Origin: Phytophthora colocasiae
Taxonomy: Eukaryota > Oomycota > Peronosporomycetes > Peronosporales > Peronosporaceae
Direction: 5' to 3'
NCBI GenBank assembly: GCA_018806915.1
Contig: JAGKQI010000105.1
Location: 1,426,001-1,490,000 of the forward strand
DNA: 64,000 nucleotides
Below are positions 11,901 to 22,488 of this stretch, piece by piece. Positions within the stretch are counted from its first letter, which is position 1; each line of letters begins with the position of its first letter. The notes beneath the pieces are model-generated. The model searched no databases. It was not told the DNA's origin and saw only the letters and a list, made by a program, of their open reading frames with translations. The translations under genes and the position numbers were made by a program.

Positions 11901-13253
11901 TGTTCGAAACTGACACACCATTAGCCGTACGCGCCACATTTGACATCCTTGCGGCTGAAATGTGTCCAAGCCGGGCGTGCCATAATTGCGCGTCTGCCGA
12001 GCCCACGGATGCGGCCGCCACTTCATCTTCTCGTGGTTGCTTCGCTTCTCCAGCGACACTCCGCGCTGGCCATGGAAACAGCTTCCCTTCCTTGCGCACA
12101 CGCGCGATCAATTTCCCACTGAGGCGAATATCACAGTGGTCCTTCTGGAATAAAACCTCAGCACCTTTTGCGACTAAAACTGCAATTGAAAGAAGCTTCC
12201 TGTCCAGACGTGGGACATACAATACATCTGTCAGTTTCACAGTTTGGAAGTCTTCCATTGCAAAACGCACTGAGCCAACACCACAAACTTGCAGCTGCTG
12301 CCCGTTTGTCACAGTAACAGTCATTGGGGCGCTCAATTGCCGATATTCACAGAACTCCTCTCGTGCAAAGCTCCTGTGTGAACTGGCCCCACTATCTAGC
12401 AGCCAACTTGATGCATGCTTGCAATCATTAACCGAAAATACGACTTCACCGGAGTTATCACCAAAGTCCTTGCGTTGTTGGGGGCAATCGGCACGTTTGT
12501 GTCCAAATTCATTGCACTCGAAGCATCTTCCTCTAAAGCGTGATTCCTTCCGTTGTTGGTCACGCTGCTGACCTCGTCCCCTGCTATGGCGTCCACGACC
12601 TCCCTGGTCTCGAGCACCACTACGGTACCCCATGTCATTACGATTGCGACCCTTGTTCGCAAGCTGCGCAACCGCCTTAAATGCTCCTTCTTGTTTCTCT
12701 CGTTTCTTCAAAGTTTCATATTCGCGTCGAAGCATCTCCTTTGCGCCAAGCAGCGTCACCGACCCATGCGCCTCGATAATTTTAATCATCCCATCATACT
12801 CAGCTGGCAAACTCCCCAACAGAATAACTAGTTTCTCGTCCTCCGTCACTGTCTCGCCCACACCGGTCAGCCTTAGACAGAGGTCCTCAAGCATTAAGTG
12901 GTCCATTAAGTTTTCACCGGGGGCCATCTCGAAGTCATGTAGCTTCTTACGCAGCTGTACACGGTTGTGAAGATTCTTCTGCACGAAGAATGTCCGTAGC
13001 GTCTCCCACGCCTCGCGCGCTGTCGATGCCTCTCTAACCATCGTTTGGTACTTGGGGCTGAGCAACTGAACCACAGAGCCTTCATGTCGGAGGCTTCCCA
13101 CTCTGCCGAGCGTGGCTCCATCGCATTCTCCGACTTGACTTGTACATGACTGAGGAGGTTCTTGCGCGCTAACGCCATCCTAGCGTTGAATTCCCACAGG
13201 AAGTAGTTATCGTCTTGTAGGACATCGTTCGGGCCGAGCGTTTTTGGGCTCAT
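8919..13253 (-). pseudogene. Copia gag-pol polyprotein, frameshifted
   Basis: The polyprotein begins at ATG 13253 and ends at 8919, in six overlapping pieces. In order are a UBN2-type gag, a zinc knuckle (CFECNEFGHKRADC), protease WLLDSGASSH, a GAG-pre-integrase segment (LWHARLGHIS), an integrase core (HSDVMGPM, FIDDFSRY, then PQENGLAERMNRT), RT ending in LYVDDLLIG, and RNase H with SSAEAEY and the terminal ADFMTKPL motif typical of Copia. Register changes lie near 13080, 11590, 11235, 10045 and 9715. All catalytic motifs persist, so decay is by small indels. This suggests a fairly young copy or local sequencing errors. Confidence 0.8.
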
Positions 13254-13257
13254 AACC
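13246..13257 (-). other. Copia primer-binding site candidate
   Basis: In element sense GGTTATGAGCCC follows the 5' LTR directly. Its complement, GGGCTCATAACC, is the anticodon stem-loop sequence of a tRNA-Met (anticodon CAT), not a tRNA 3' end. Drosophila copia is known to prime from an internal fragment of initiator tRNA-Met, so the same mechanism is inferred here. The gag ATG is inside this site. Confidence 0.55.
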
Positions 13258-13480
13258 TCGAACAATGTATGTCGATCTCAATCTCAACTTGTTATTGCGA
13301 TGGTAAAATGGAAAGTGAGCTATATCACTGTACACTACTTCATTGCCTGGTTCGAACTTCTAGCATCTAGAATCATTCGTTCGCGAAGATTCGACACTGC
13401 ACTTGTCATGTAGTACAAGTTTCCTTTGTGTATAGTACACAATCTGCGACGTGATACGGCAGATGTGTACAACCTTAACA
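13258..13480 (-). repeat. Copia 5' LTR
   Basis: This 223-bp copy of the LTR has its outer end at 13480 (TGTTAAGG in element sense) and its inner end at 13258. The gag ATG lies only a few bases inside the inner end. Confidence 0.85.
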
Positions 13481-14098
13481 GAATTCCACTGTCACTTGGT
13501 TCAAAGTGGCGCTGCCGTCGCCACCGCATATCGAGACAGGGCCTGATACTCATTAATTATCAGAAATCTTGTTATTATGTTCATTTCTTCATAGCGCAGA
13601 ATCCACTAGCGAACCATTCCCCTTGTGAGCACTACAATGATGTAAAGTGGAGCGTTATAAGTGGAGCGTTATTAATTAGGTTTGGCACAAGGTTGACTAA
13701 TTCCCTTAGCTATTAATGTGAACATGTAAGGAAGGTACACCACGGGACAAGACTGTGAGCTCTGGGGGCAGCAAGTATTATGGGCGATGTGTTGGACTAC
13801 CTGGCACAGCTCAACGGGGTCGGGCATGGGAACAAGTGCTAGTGCTTTCCCAGCAGCCACTGAAGAGCGTACACATCAACTAACAGCACTTCACAAGCAT
13901 CGAGACTTCCTCTTTGTGGTGCAGCACGTGGTTTGAATCACAAGAAGAAGAAGAAGAAGAAACAAGAAGAAAAGTTGTTTTCCTTGGCTGTGGATGCTGA
14001 CAGAGCACGAGTTGGCGGTAGTAAAGACCGTACAGTCCCATCGTAACCATCGGTGGATCTGCGATCTTCAAGACAGTTCAAGATTAGAAAACGGGACC
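13481..14098. promoter_or_regulatory. Region upstream of Argonaute copy 1
   Basis: About 600 bp lie between the Copia element and the Argonaute start. A GAA-rich tract (AAGAAGAAGAAGAAGAAG, about 13942-13962) precedes the gene. No promoter element was recognised with confidence. The Copia insertion thus sits within upstream reach of the Argonaute gene. Confidence 0.35.
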
Positions 14099-17000
14099 AT
14101 GAGCTACAATAGCGGCGGCGGAGGCTACGGAGGCGGCTACGACCAACGCCGCGGCTACGACGACCGTCCGGGCAACGGCGGCGGTTCTGGCTATGGAGAT
14201 CAACGTGGAGGATACGGAGATCAGCGCGGCCAAGTCTATGATCAACGAGTTCAAGGCCAAGGCTACGACCACTACGATCAGCGTGGAGGGGGCTCGCAAG
14301 GCTATGGAGACTCCCGTGGGGACTACAGTGGTCGGTCGGGCTCTCACAGCAGTGGGGGCTATGGAGAGCGAGGCTATGATGACCGAGGAGGACACACGGG
14401 TTCTTCTCACTCGTCAGGGTATGGTGGCGGACCTTCCGGGTATGATAACCGAGGGGGCTATGGTGACTCTTCTCGGGGATATGACCAAAGTCACAGCGGG
14501 TATGACAACCGTGGAGGTTACGGAGGCTCTTCAGATCAAAGCCGTGGAGGATATGACAACCGCGGGGGCTACGGAGGCTCTTCTGATCAAGGTCATGGAG
14601 GATATGATAACCGTGGAGGCTACGGAGGCTCTTCTGGTGGCTATGACAATCGAGAAAGCTATGGTGGTTCATCTGGCGGATATGACCAAAGCCGCAGTAG
14701 CTACGATAATCGAGGAAGCTACGGGTCGTCTAGCTATGGCAGTGGAGGAGCCTACGATGACCGCTCGCGCGGACACTCTGGAGGTTCATACGATGATCGT
14801 TCGCGTGGCGGGTACGGCGGGCAAGATCACGGCCGTGACGACCGAGGCTACGGTGGGGGAGGCCATGGTGACCGCCGGGACGACCGCAGTGTTGGCGGGC
14901 AAGGCGACCGCGGTTATGGCGGAGGAAGCCACGGACAAGACAATCGTGGCTACGGTGGAAATGGAAATCGAGGCCGTGACGACCGTGGACAAGATAACCG
15001 AGGTTACGGAGGGAATGGGAATCGAGACCATGGACAAGATAATCGAGGTTACGGAGGAGGTGGGAATCGAGGCCGAGACGACCGTGGTTACGGCCAGCAA
15101 GATGATCGCCGTGGAGGAGACCGAGGAGACCGAGGCGGGCGTGGCGGTGGGCGCGGTGGCGGTCGTTTTGGAGGAGGCGGTAGTCGCGGGGAAGAAGGGC
15201 CTGGCGCCGGATCCATCTCCGGTACTGGATACGAGCAGATCGGCAACCCGATCGTAGATCCTCGTATCGAAGACGAGTGGAGTGGCCGAGCTGGTCCCCG
15301 TGAGGTTCATGCCGAAGATCCCGATCTGCAGCAACAAGTGCAGATTTGTCGTCGCCCCGGGGTTGCTCGAACGGGCAAAACTGCGCGGCTCAACGTCAAT
15401 TACTTCGGTATTTCACTGGACTCGAGCCTCGGAGAAATCTTTAAGTATCACGTTACGGTGGAACGCTCACCGGATCTTCAGGCAGACTCAAAGTATGGTC
15501 CTTCTGGCCCTGATCAAAAGGATGAGAGCATGGGCGACGAGCCAAAGCAAGAAGGCAAGGACGTCAAGGACGTAGAAATGGCCGAGCCGACGTCAGATGC
15601 ACCGCCGAAGCAAGAGGCTCGTCCGGAGCGCCCGCTTCCTCGTTCACTGGTCCGCGGCGTGATTAACGCAGCACTTCGTCAATACGAATCCGAGTTTGGC
15701 GGGCTCCGTGTTGTTCACGATGGTATGGCTGCACTCTATTCGCCAGCAATGTTGCCTTGGAACGCAAAGGACTTCCCTGATATCAACCCCGACGGATCGA
15801 GTACTACCCCAGTGCCGCCTCCACAGCCACCAAGCGGTGATGGCGCTCAACGTCGTTTCCGAGGGCCACGCACGTTCCTAGTCAAGATGAAGCTGGTGGA
15901 GACGATCTCTACATCGAGTTTAAAGGACTACTATTCGAACCCGGACGTGAATGTTATGCCGGTTCTGCAGGCCCTTGACGTTGTGGCACGCCACCTGGGC
16001 GCTCAGCGGTTGATTGCTGTGGGACGAAACTTTTTCTCGATGAAGAAGACGCACACGCTCAAAGGTGGCAAGGAACTATGTTGGGGGTACCACCAAGCAA
16101 TTCGACTTGCCGACAATAAGCTGATGATGAACGTGGACCAGGCTGCCACCGTCTTTTACTCGCCAGGGCCTCTCATGCAGCTGGTAGTAGCTGCTCTTCG
16201 AGTCCGAGGACCAGAAGAAGTACGAGATCTTTCGGAACGGGACATGAAGTCTCTGGCGCGTGCTTTACGTAAGATCGAGGTGGTTCCAACGCACCGCAAA
16301 GACCGCAAGCGCGCGATTTTCGGTATCAGTGCCCAACCTGCCAACTTGACCATGGTCAGCATCAAAGGCGAGACTATGTCCGTGGCTGCGTACTTCAGCG
16401 GCAAATACAGCATGCAGCTACGCTACCCGAACCTTCCGTTGGTGAATGTCGGCAGTAAACGTCCAGGCAAGGAAAACTGGTTGCCCATTGAGGTTTGCGA
16501 GGTGGCTCCTGGTCAACGCTGCGCCAATATTAATGAACTGGATACGGCTGAGATCATCCGCCAGACTAGCCAGCCGCCACGCAACCGCCAAGAGAACATC
16601 TTGGAGCAGATCCGCCAAGCTGGGTTTGAGAACGACCCGTTCCTCGCGGCGTTTGGAGTAAAGGTGGAGCAGCGTCTTGAATCTACGGACGCTAGCGTGA
16701 TGGAAGCACCTCATGTTCAGTACCAAAATGTTTCGGAGCGTCCGTTTGGAGGACAGTGGAGTCTAAATGGCAAGAAGTTCGTGGAAGGTGTCCCAGTGCG
16801 CAACTGGGGAGTAGTCGTTGCTGCGAACGTGAGTGAGCGCGACGCGTTCGGGTTCGTGAACAAACTGTCCGACTTGGGCGACCAGCGCGGACTCCCATTT
16901 GAGGACAAGAAGCCAGTGTTGATCCACCAGGACCAGCACCGCGGATCTCAAGTGGAGGAACTTATGCGAACGTGCTATCAGGGAATGGAGCAACGCAACG

Positions 17001-18019
17001 ATCCTCCTCAGTTCATCTTGGTTATCTTGCCGGCGAAGAACTCGCCCGTGTACGGAGATGTGAAGCGAATGTCGGACACGGTCCTGGGTCTGCCAAGCCA
17101 GTGCATCGCGATGCAGAATCTCCCTCGCGCTAACCCGCAGTTCTGTGCGAATGTCTGTCTCAAAATCAACATGAAGCTGAACGGCAAGAACGCAGTGCTG
17201 CGTGACCCGCTTCCGCTCATCAGCACTGAACCGACGATCATCATTGGTGCTGATGTGGAACACCCACGCCCTGGAATGGGAGGTCGCCCATCAATCGCTG
17301 CGGTTGTCGCCTCAATGGATCGCTATTCTGCCCAGTACGCGTGTCGTGTGGCAGCTCAGAAGGCGGCGAGCGATATCCAGCAGCTTCCGAATATGCTGCG
17401 TGAGCTGTTCCTGGCTTACTATGCCAACACGAAGCGCAAGCCTGAACGGGTTATCTACTACCGGGACGGTGTGAGTGAGGGACAAATGTTTGACATCCTG
17501 CAGACAGAGATGCGTGCGTTGCGCAAGGCCTTCAAAATGATCTCGGATGAGTACAATCCTCCAGTGACTTTTATTGTGGTGAACAAGCGTCATCATCTTC
17601 GGGCTTTCGCTGCGGACCAGCGTGGCGCAGACCGAAAGGGTAATGTTATGCCCGGAACTGTGATTGACACGGGTGTGGTGGACCCACATCGATTTGATTT
17701 CTTCCTGTATGGACATAGTGGAATTCAGGGCACAACAGTACCTGGACACTATACTGTCCTCCATGATGAGAACAAAATGGCCGCGGAAGATATCCACCGA
17801 CTCACGTACCACTTGGGGTACACGTTCTCCCGCTGTACGCGGTCGGTGTCGTTCGTGACGCCTGTGTACTACGCCCACTTGGCCGCTGCACGTGCTCGAT
17901 TCTACCTGAATGAGGGCTCCGACGGCACGTCTACTGTTGGCTCGTACAACTCGAACATGTCCAACTTTGAGTTCGCTGAGGTGCACTCGAACGTTATCAA
18001 CCGCATGTTCTACACTTAA
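14099..18019 (+). CDS. AGO: Argonaute protein (AGO copy 1), intact
   Basis: This single-exon gene encodes 1306 residues of an Argonaute, the small-RNA-guided effector of gene silencing. I chose ATG 14099 over an in-frame ATG at 13994 because [12 protein letters not shown] matches the start of the second Argonaute gene (53873). Residues 1 to about 390 are a disordered RGG/GYGG-rich region. The N domain begins near 430, the L1 region spans about 590-700, PAZ about 715-850, MID about 890-970 and PIWI about 970-1285. The catalytic tetrad is complete: D1052 (GADVEHP), E1102 (MLREL), D1123 ([10 protein letters not shown]) and H1260 (YYAHLAA). It should therefore be able to slice target RNA. RGG arginines are usual methylation and Tudor-binding sites in other eukaryotes. 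Its partner gene at 36.3-53.9 kb lies in inverted orientation and is broken. Confidence 0.95.
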   Translation: MSYNSGGGGYGGGYDQRRGYDDRPGNGGGSGYGDQRGGYGDQRGQVYDQRVQGQGYDHYDQRGGGSQGYGDSRGDYSGRSGSHSSGGYGERGYDDRGGHTGSSHSSGYGGGPSGYDNRGGYGDSSRGYDQSHSGYDNRGGYGGSSDQSRGGYDNRGGYGGSSDQGHGGYDNRGGYGGSSGGYDNRESYGGSSGGYDQSRSSYDNRGSYGSSSYGSGGAYDDRSRGHSGGSYDDRSRGGYGGQDHGRDDRGYGGGGHGDRRDDRSVGGQGDRGYGGGSHGQDNRGYGGNGNRGRDDRGQDNRGYGGNGNRDHGQDNRGYGGGGNRGRDDRGYGQQDDRRGGDRGDRGGRGGGRGGGRFGGGGSRGEEGPGAGSISGTGYEQIGNPIVDPRIEDEWSGRAGPREVHAEDPDLQQQVQICRRPGVARTGKTARLNVNYFGISLDSSLGEIFKYHVTVERSPDLQADSKYGPSGPDQKDESMGDEPKQEGKDVKDVEMAEPTSDAPPKQEARPERPLPRSLVRGVINAALRQYESEFGGLRVVHDGMAALYSPAMLPWNAKDFPDINPDGSSTTPVPPPQPPSGDGAQRRFRGPRTFLVKMKLVETISTSSLKDYYSNPDVNVMPVLQALDVVARHLGAQRLIAVGRNFFSMKKTHTLKGGKELCWGYHQAIRLADNKLMMNVDQAATVFYSPGPLMQLVVAALRVRGPEEVRDLSERDMKSLARALRKIEVVPTHRKDRKRAIFGISAQPANLTMVSIKGETMSVAAYFSGKYSMQLRYPNLPLVNVGSKRPGKENWLPIEVCEVAPGQRCANINELDTAEIIRQTSQPPRNRQENILEQIRQAGFENDPFLAAFGVKVEQRLESTDASVMEAPHVQYQNVSERPFGGQWSLNGKKFVEGVPVRNWGVVVAANVSERDAFGFVNKLSDLGDQRGLPFEDKKPVLIHQDQHRGSQVEELMRTCYQGMEQRNDPPQFILVILPAKNSPVYGDVKRMSDTVLGLPSQCIAMQNLPRANPQFCANVCLKINMKLNGKNAVLRDPLPLISTEPTIIIGADVEHPRPGMGGRPSIAAVVASMDRYSAQYACRVAAQKAASDIQQLPNMLRELFLAYYANTKRKPERVIYYRDGVSEGQMFDILQTEMRALRKAFKMISDEYNPPVTFIVVNKRHHLRAFAADQRGADRKGNVMPGTVIDTGVVDPHRFDFFLYGHSGIQGTTVPGHYTVLHDENKMAAEDIHRLTYHLGYTFSRCTRSVSFVTPVYYAHLAAARARFYLNEGSDGTSTVGSYNSNMSNFEFAEVHSNVINRMFYT
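14440..14750 (+). repeat. Tandem [12 protein letters not shown] coding repeats
   Basis: Within the Argonaute N-terminus, units of about 14-17 codons with the core [12 protein letters not shown] recur at least five times with variation ([31 protein letters not shown]). They form long parallel open frames on both strands, which are not separate genes. The same kind of repeat occurs in the second Argonaute copy, and the Gypsy element landed in it. Confidence 0.8.
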
Positions 18020-18208
18020 GTGCTGTGGGTTTTGAAGGGGACGGCGGAAGAAGAAGAAGAAGGAGAACAAAGCTGAAGGGAACTCCCGCCTCGAAATGCA
18101 TTCGACTGTATGTTAACCCGTCCAGTGAAGCAGACGGTAAGAATTGAAAACTCGCAAGTTTTGAAAACGCCTCGTGTTGTTCCTTTTATTTGTGCCACAG
18201 TTCGTGTT

Positions 18209-20722
18209 CTACTTGCTGACGTACGCGAGGCTTTCATTGCTGAGACCTGGCTTGAGTGAATCAAGAGGAATGGAGATCTCGTCCGAGTCTGTTGGTCCTA
18301 GGGATTCGTGGAGATTGCTCCCGTAGACAGCAGTGCGAGGTGGGCGTCTGCTATGGGTGCGCAGTCCGTGGTTGTTCCGACGTCGTCGAAGGACCTGCAG
18401 GGTGTGGAACACGAACTCTTTCTCAGTGACTCCCCCAAGAGATATTGCCGAGTCTGTCTCAACATCTTTGAACGGTTTTCGAATCGATTGGCGGCGATGA
18501 ATATGCTTGGAATCGAGCAGTTTAGCTTCAAGTAAGCCTCGGAACGTGCGCTCAAGCTCTTCCACGTCCAGAGATGATAGCGTCTCATTTTCCAGCGTTA
18601 ACCAGACCTGGGTAATCAATTCGATCGGCGACGAGTGCTGTGCGATGGCTGTTGCTCCTACTGCCACTGTCGGCACCAGTGCAATCGTGCGTCGAGTGTG
18701 TTTCCTGTTAAAATTTCCAGCAACTACCTCGCCATCTTGCTGTAAAGCTTCTCCAGTCTCAGTGTTTGCGATGTCTGCTGCCGTTTTGGCGTCTGCTAAC
18801 TGCTTCCTGGCGAAAGGAGACGACAGCAGCAGTTGACGGCGGAAGCTTTCACGCAGTTTGTTTTCGAGTCGATGGTCGTATTGAATCCACGTGGTTGCAA
18901 ACAATGCGAGGAAGACGTCAACAGCAATGCAATCGGCAGAGCCGGCGTCTTCAGTCGATGGGGAACGTAGAACAGGAGCAAGTTGATCGACGTGAGCTTT
19001 CGTGTCCTCCACAAGTTCTTGGTCAATAAACGGCAAGTGACGAGTTAGCAGTTCAAGTGCCAATCCACGTGGAAATCCCCAGTTCGCTTCACTCGGCACT
19101 TCTTCTACCGCAGCGAGCGACACCACGGCTGGATCGAGCTCAAGGACATCACCAAGCACATCTACAACCGCATTCAACAGACAAGCGGAGAGATTCCCGC
19201 CCACTGCAGCAGAATCAACTGAATCAGCACGGGAATCGAACGGTACAAGCTCGCAGAGGCGACTGAAAAGCTCCACACGGATATCGGATGCAACATACTG
19301 CTGCTGATGCTGAAGGTCCGATAGTTGATGGTCGTTTAGTTGATGATGTTGCAGGAGGTTCTCGGGAAGACATCCAACCAAAGGAGCAGAGCCAAACACA
19401 GCTCCTCGACGGAGAGTGATCTTCAGCTGTTCGTGGTAGTAGAAGCAGCTTTTGACGATCTCCATCATGTGGAAATCCGCGAGCTCTGGGACTTCGTAGC
19501 GAGCCAGGAAGAACTCTTTCATGAAACGATGAAGTGGGGTCCGGACGACTGCGAGTGACACGGCACCTTCATCAGAGGCATTGGGATCAGCACCAGAGCG
19601 AACTCGAGCGCTCACTATCCGCCGTCGACGCAGAGTTCGAGCGTCACACTCAAGTTTCTCTAGATAAAGTCTCAGGAGGATTCGGTTGAGTTGCGACTTC
19701 TCCAGGACGCGCTGGACGCGAGGGCGAGAGTCTAACTGGGTCCGTAGCGTGGGTGGAAGAATCTGCTGCTTGATGACTGCCAATATCTCGTGCTTCGTGG
19801 CTGTCTGGGGTGACAAATTGTCCTTGTCTTCAGCTTCTCCTGGGCTTGTACGGGTTTGAGTGAGTCCTTGGGAGTTCCCTTCTTCATCGTCGGACGTGTT
19901 ATCCTCGCTCTCGGATTCCCACTGCTCCCCACTACGAGCATTCGTTGGACGTGAAGGTTTGACAAGTAATGTCCCGTCGGTTTGCGTGCTCTCGGTGCTT
20001 GTGCTGAGCATTCGGTGCATCATCTGATGCTCTTCCTCTGTGGAGCCGTATCTCCAAAGCAAGGCCACGGCAGTTGAGTTGATGAAGCGATCCATCTCGT
20101 TCAACAATCGGGTGTTGCGCTCCTCCCCTTTGAACAAGGTCTGGAAGAGCTGCTCGAAATCTGTCGCGTAACTCTCTATTGGATGGACAGTTTCGATACG
20201 GGCCAATACATCTTCATCTCCGTCCCTAACGCCGTACAGCTCTCGTTCCTCGACGTCTCCAACAGCAGCGATATCCTCACAGAAGTTTGAGTCTTGTGTG
20301 ATTAATTGTTCCGCTGGATTAGAGCTGTCATAGCGTGTGGCATCCATGGCGGCTTGAGTGTCCAGGACTCGACTTACAACGAGATGTAGTTGCCCATTCT
20401 CCACTGCCAGGCGGTTCGCTCGCTGTCGCACCTTCTGCAGTTCGGCTCGCAGCGCCTGATCGCTCACTCGTTGACGTGTGAGCTCGTCTTCATATCGCTG
20501 AACAAGGGTTGTCTGGCGATGTGAGCTTTCCGTATTGAAATGTTCACTAAACACGAGTTGGTCTCGCAACTGCTGAGCCTCTTGCAGCGCTGTGTTTGCC
20601 ACTTGAAGCAGAACGAACACGTTGAGTGAGGCGAGCTCCCACACCTGCCCGATAAGACGGCACAGTCGCGGCGAGAAGAGCGACAGCAACGATACGACTT
20701 CCTTCAACATGTTCGTGCACAC
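18209..20722 (-). CDS. Conserved-looking protein of unknown function, 837 aa
   Basis: I do not recognise this protein. It is long, has normal composition for the host genes here, and is convergent with the Argonaute gene (190 bp between stops). Residues about 40-115 are rich in Gln, Glu, Arg and Leu and look like a coiled coil (ALQEAQQLRDQLVF, QRYEDELTRQR). Residues about 260-300 are acidic and Ser-rich (SESEDNTSDDEEG). The C-terminal third is mostly helical, with a basic KVLRRRRNN-type stretch. The frame stays open upstream of the first ATG to about 20846, where a TTCTGTAG sequence could be an intron acceptor, so an additional 5' exon is possible and the start is uncertain. Confidence 0.6.
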   Translation of the reverse strand: MCTNMLKEVVSLLSLFSPRLCRLIGQVWELASLNVFVLLQVANTALQEAQQLRDQLVFSEHFNTESSHRQTTLVQRYEDELTRQRVSDQALRAELQKVRQRANRLAVENGQLHLVVSRVLDTQAAMDATRYDSSNPAEQLITQDSNFCEDIAAVGDVEERELYGVRDGDEDVLARIETVHPIESYATDFEQLFQTLFKGEERNTRLLNEMDRFINSTAVALLWRYGSTEEEHQMMHRMLSTSTESTQTDGTLLVKPSRPTNARSGEQWESESEDNTSDDEEGNSQGLTQTRTSPGEAEDKDNLSPQTATKHEILAVIKQQILPPTLRTQLDSRPRVQRVLEKSQLNRILLRLYLEKLECDARTLRRRRIVSARVRSGADPNASDEGAVSLAVVRTPLHRFMKEFFLARYEVPELADFHMMEIVKSCFYYHEQLKITLRRGAVFGSAPLVGCLPENLLQHHQLNDHQLSDLQHQQQYVASDIRVELFSRLCELVPFDSRADSVDSAAVGGNLSACLLNAVVDVLGDVLELDPAVVSLAAVEEVPSEANWGFPRGLALELLTRHLPFIDQELVEDTKAHVDQLAPVLRSPSTEDAGSADCIAVDVFLALFATTWIQYDHRLENKLRESFRRQLLLSSPFARKQLADAKTAADIANTETGEALQQDGEVVAGNFNRKHTRRTIALVPTVAVGATAIAQHSSPIELITQVWLTLENETLSSLDVEELERTFRGLLEAKLLDSKHIHRRQSIRKPFKDVETDSAISLGGVTEKEFVFHTLQVLRRRRNNHGLRTHSRRPPRTAVYGSNLHESLGPTDSDEISIPLDSLKPGLSNESLAYVSK

Positions 20723-21105
20723 AGTATGGTATGAAGAGCAGCGCGTGGGGATTTGAGTGCTGGCATTCGTTCCTGCAGCGTCTGCAGCCGTTGGAAGCTT
20801 CGGGAGCTGCTGGATGCAGTCGTGAATGTAGGATTCGAGCAGCTACAGAAGGAGACACTTAGTTGACTAAGTACGGCAAGAATGAATACAGAAGAGGCCT
20901 ACGTCCAAGTCATGGCTCGTGAAGTGGTTCGACTGCATCGGATTTCGTTTACCCAAGAAACGGGTGTTGCGACCACCAATATGGCTACAGATTCTATTTT
21001 TTGCGTTCTATTTTTTGCCTAGCTATATCAGTGTGTTTATGGTTGAAGTGGTTCATGCCTTTACTCAAGCGAGACACAACGTAGTAGCAACGGCCAACAG
21101 CAGAC
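20723..21105. promoter_or_regulatory. Divergent intergenic region
   Basis: About 380 bp separate two divergently oriented coiled-coil genes. It must hold the promoters of both, plus perhaps a 5' exon of the minus-strand gene. No specific element could be recognised. Confidence 0.35.
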
Positions 21106-22374
21106 ATGGACTCTCCATTAGCTCAAACCTGGACATCACCTTCCTCTAACCAGAAAAATGGGTCCTCGATCAATCTCGACACTCCATTTGAAGCACGAAA
21201 ACAAGTGGAGAGTAGCGCTGGTGAAAGTTCTTACAATTTAGACGACAGCAACTGCGAACGAGAGGAGAGTGAGAATGACACACAAATTGATCACGAAGAC
21301 GAGACGCACGATGCTCTCAAACAGCGATGTCGTCAACTGCAAGCAGACATCGACGTCCTTGCTTCTCATATGGAGAATCAAGAGCGGGTACTTGAACAAG
21401 AGCGTCAGGAAGCGAAAGAAGAGCGATTGGCGCTTCAGAAGAGGAATAGTGCACTGGAACGCGAGCTGAACGGACTTCGTGTGGAGAGAGATGCCTTGTT
21501 CAAACAGAGTGCACGACTGGCGACTCAGCGAACTGAAGATGACCAACAAGCTAACGAGATGCGTGAAACCCAAGACGAACTACTGCGTGCTCTTGAACAA
21601 CAGCAACAGAAGACAGAATTGCTTCAGACTGCTGTAACTTGCTCCAGCCAAGATCGCGTGGAGGCGCGCAAGGCGCTGGACAAAGCTCAGATGCACTGCC
21701 GCAGACTTGAAGAGGAGCTCTCGTCCGCCCACGCACACGTGCTACACCTTCAAAATGAACGTGACACGTTGAAGGCTGCACTAGACGCTACTGTCACTGG
21801 AGCTGCAGGGTTTGAGGCACGACAACTACAGACGCAAGATGAGGTGATCGCCAGTTTGCGAGCTGATCTTGTGCAGATGGAATTCGAGCTCAAGACGCTT
21901 TCGATTGACAAATCCACCTTAGAAGAACAGGTCGAGAAGCTCCAGCTGCGGCTGACAAGCTCCGATAATAATGGCGACTACGAGATCGTCCCACTCGGCA
22001 ACACCACCACCAGCGACAGAATGACAAAGCGAAAAGGCCAGAAGAAGCGCACAACCATCCGTCCTGTTAGATCGACTAAAGAGGAAACAAGCAGACGTGG
22101 GTCAGATCTGTTTAACAACTTGCTCGAGCTGCCAAATGCAGTCAGCGAGCCGCAGGAGTGTGCAAATGCTACCATTTGGCTGTCTCCGGCGGCCTCCTAC
22201 TTCTCCTCATCTAATAACGGGGAGAATGAAGCAGAACACGGACGCAGACGTAGCTTCCGGGAAAGAATTGCACCTCCAAGTGGCTTGGCATCATTCATGA
22301 CAAAAACTGTTCAATCAGCGCGGAAGCACATAGCAACACCTCTTCAAAACACATTCGGAAGCCCTCATCACTAG
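21106..22374 (+). CDS. Coiled-coil protein of unknown function, 422 aa
   Basis: The frame starts at ATG 21106 and is uninterrupted. A long heptad-like region spans residues about 75-290, with many Glu, Gln, Arg and Leu (RVLEQERQEAKEERLAL, RVERDALFKQSARL). It is flanked by an acidic Ser/Asp-rich N-terminus and a basic segment (KRKGQKKRTTIRPVRS) near residue 310. The C-terminal end is Ser/Pro-rich. This is the pattern of a structural, Golgi, centrosomal or tethering coiled coil, but the sequence alone does not decide which. It is divergent from the other coiled-coil gene and tail-to-tail with the Mpv17-type gene. Confidence 0.65.
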   Translation: MDSPLAQTWTSPSSNQKNGSSINLDTPFEARKQVESSAGESSYNLDDSNCEREESENDTQIDHEDETHDALKQRCRQLQADIDVLASHMENQERVLEQERQEAKEERLALQKRNSALERELNGLRVERDALFKQSARLATQRTEDDQQANEMRETQDELLRALEQQQQKTELLQTAVTCSSQDRVEARKALDKAQMHCRRLEEELSSAHAHVLHLQNERDTLKAALDATVTGAAGFEARQLQTQDEVIASLRADLVQMEFELKTLSIDKSTLEEQVEKLQLRLTSSDNNGDYEIVPLGNTTTSDRMTKRKGQKKRTTIRPVRSTKEETSRRGSDLFNNLLELPNAVSEPQECANATIWLSPAASYFSSSNNGENEAEHGRRRSFRERIAPPSGLASFMTKTVQSARKHIATPLQNTFGSPHH

Positions 22375-22488
22375 CTTAGCCCACGCAGAATCACTCATAG
22401 AACTCACCGCAGACGATGACGAGTAGCTTTTTGACTTTCAGAAGTCTAATTAATACTCGTTACCTTTGAAAGTATCACTCACCATTTT

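Larger units (their letters stand above)
8653..13480 (-). mobile_element. Ty1/Copia LTR retrotransposon, inactive
   Basis: The element lies on the minus strand, about 4.83 kb long. Two LTRs enclose a gag-pol region in Copia order (gag, zinc knuckle, protease, integrase, RT, RNase H). GAATT stands directly outside both ends (8648-8652 and 13481-13485), which fits a 5-bp target duplication if the LTR is taken to include the TCRAACAA stretch next to TGTATG. A purine-rich tract precedes the 3' LTR and a primer-binding candidate follows the 5' LTR. The coding region has at least five frameshifts, so this copy cannot make its proteins. Confidence 0.85.

Noticed and set aside
13938..15337. Long frames on the plus (14193-15257) and minus strands (13938-14672, 14786-15337) over the Argonaute N-terminus
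   Set aside because: They are by-products of the G-rich tandem repeats, which keep several registers open. Their products are low-complexity (Thr/Ala/Val or His/Ser/Leu runs) with no motif.
17312..18070. 252-codon minus-strand frame opposite the PIWI domain
   Set aside because: Shadow of the Argonaute coding strand; no motif, and codon composition mirrors the sense gene.
21106..22374. RXLR-type effector candidate
   Set aside because: No signal peptide and no RXLR-EER motif after the start; the protein is an intracellular-type coiled coil.
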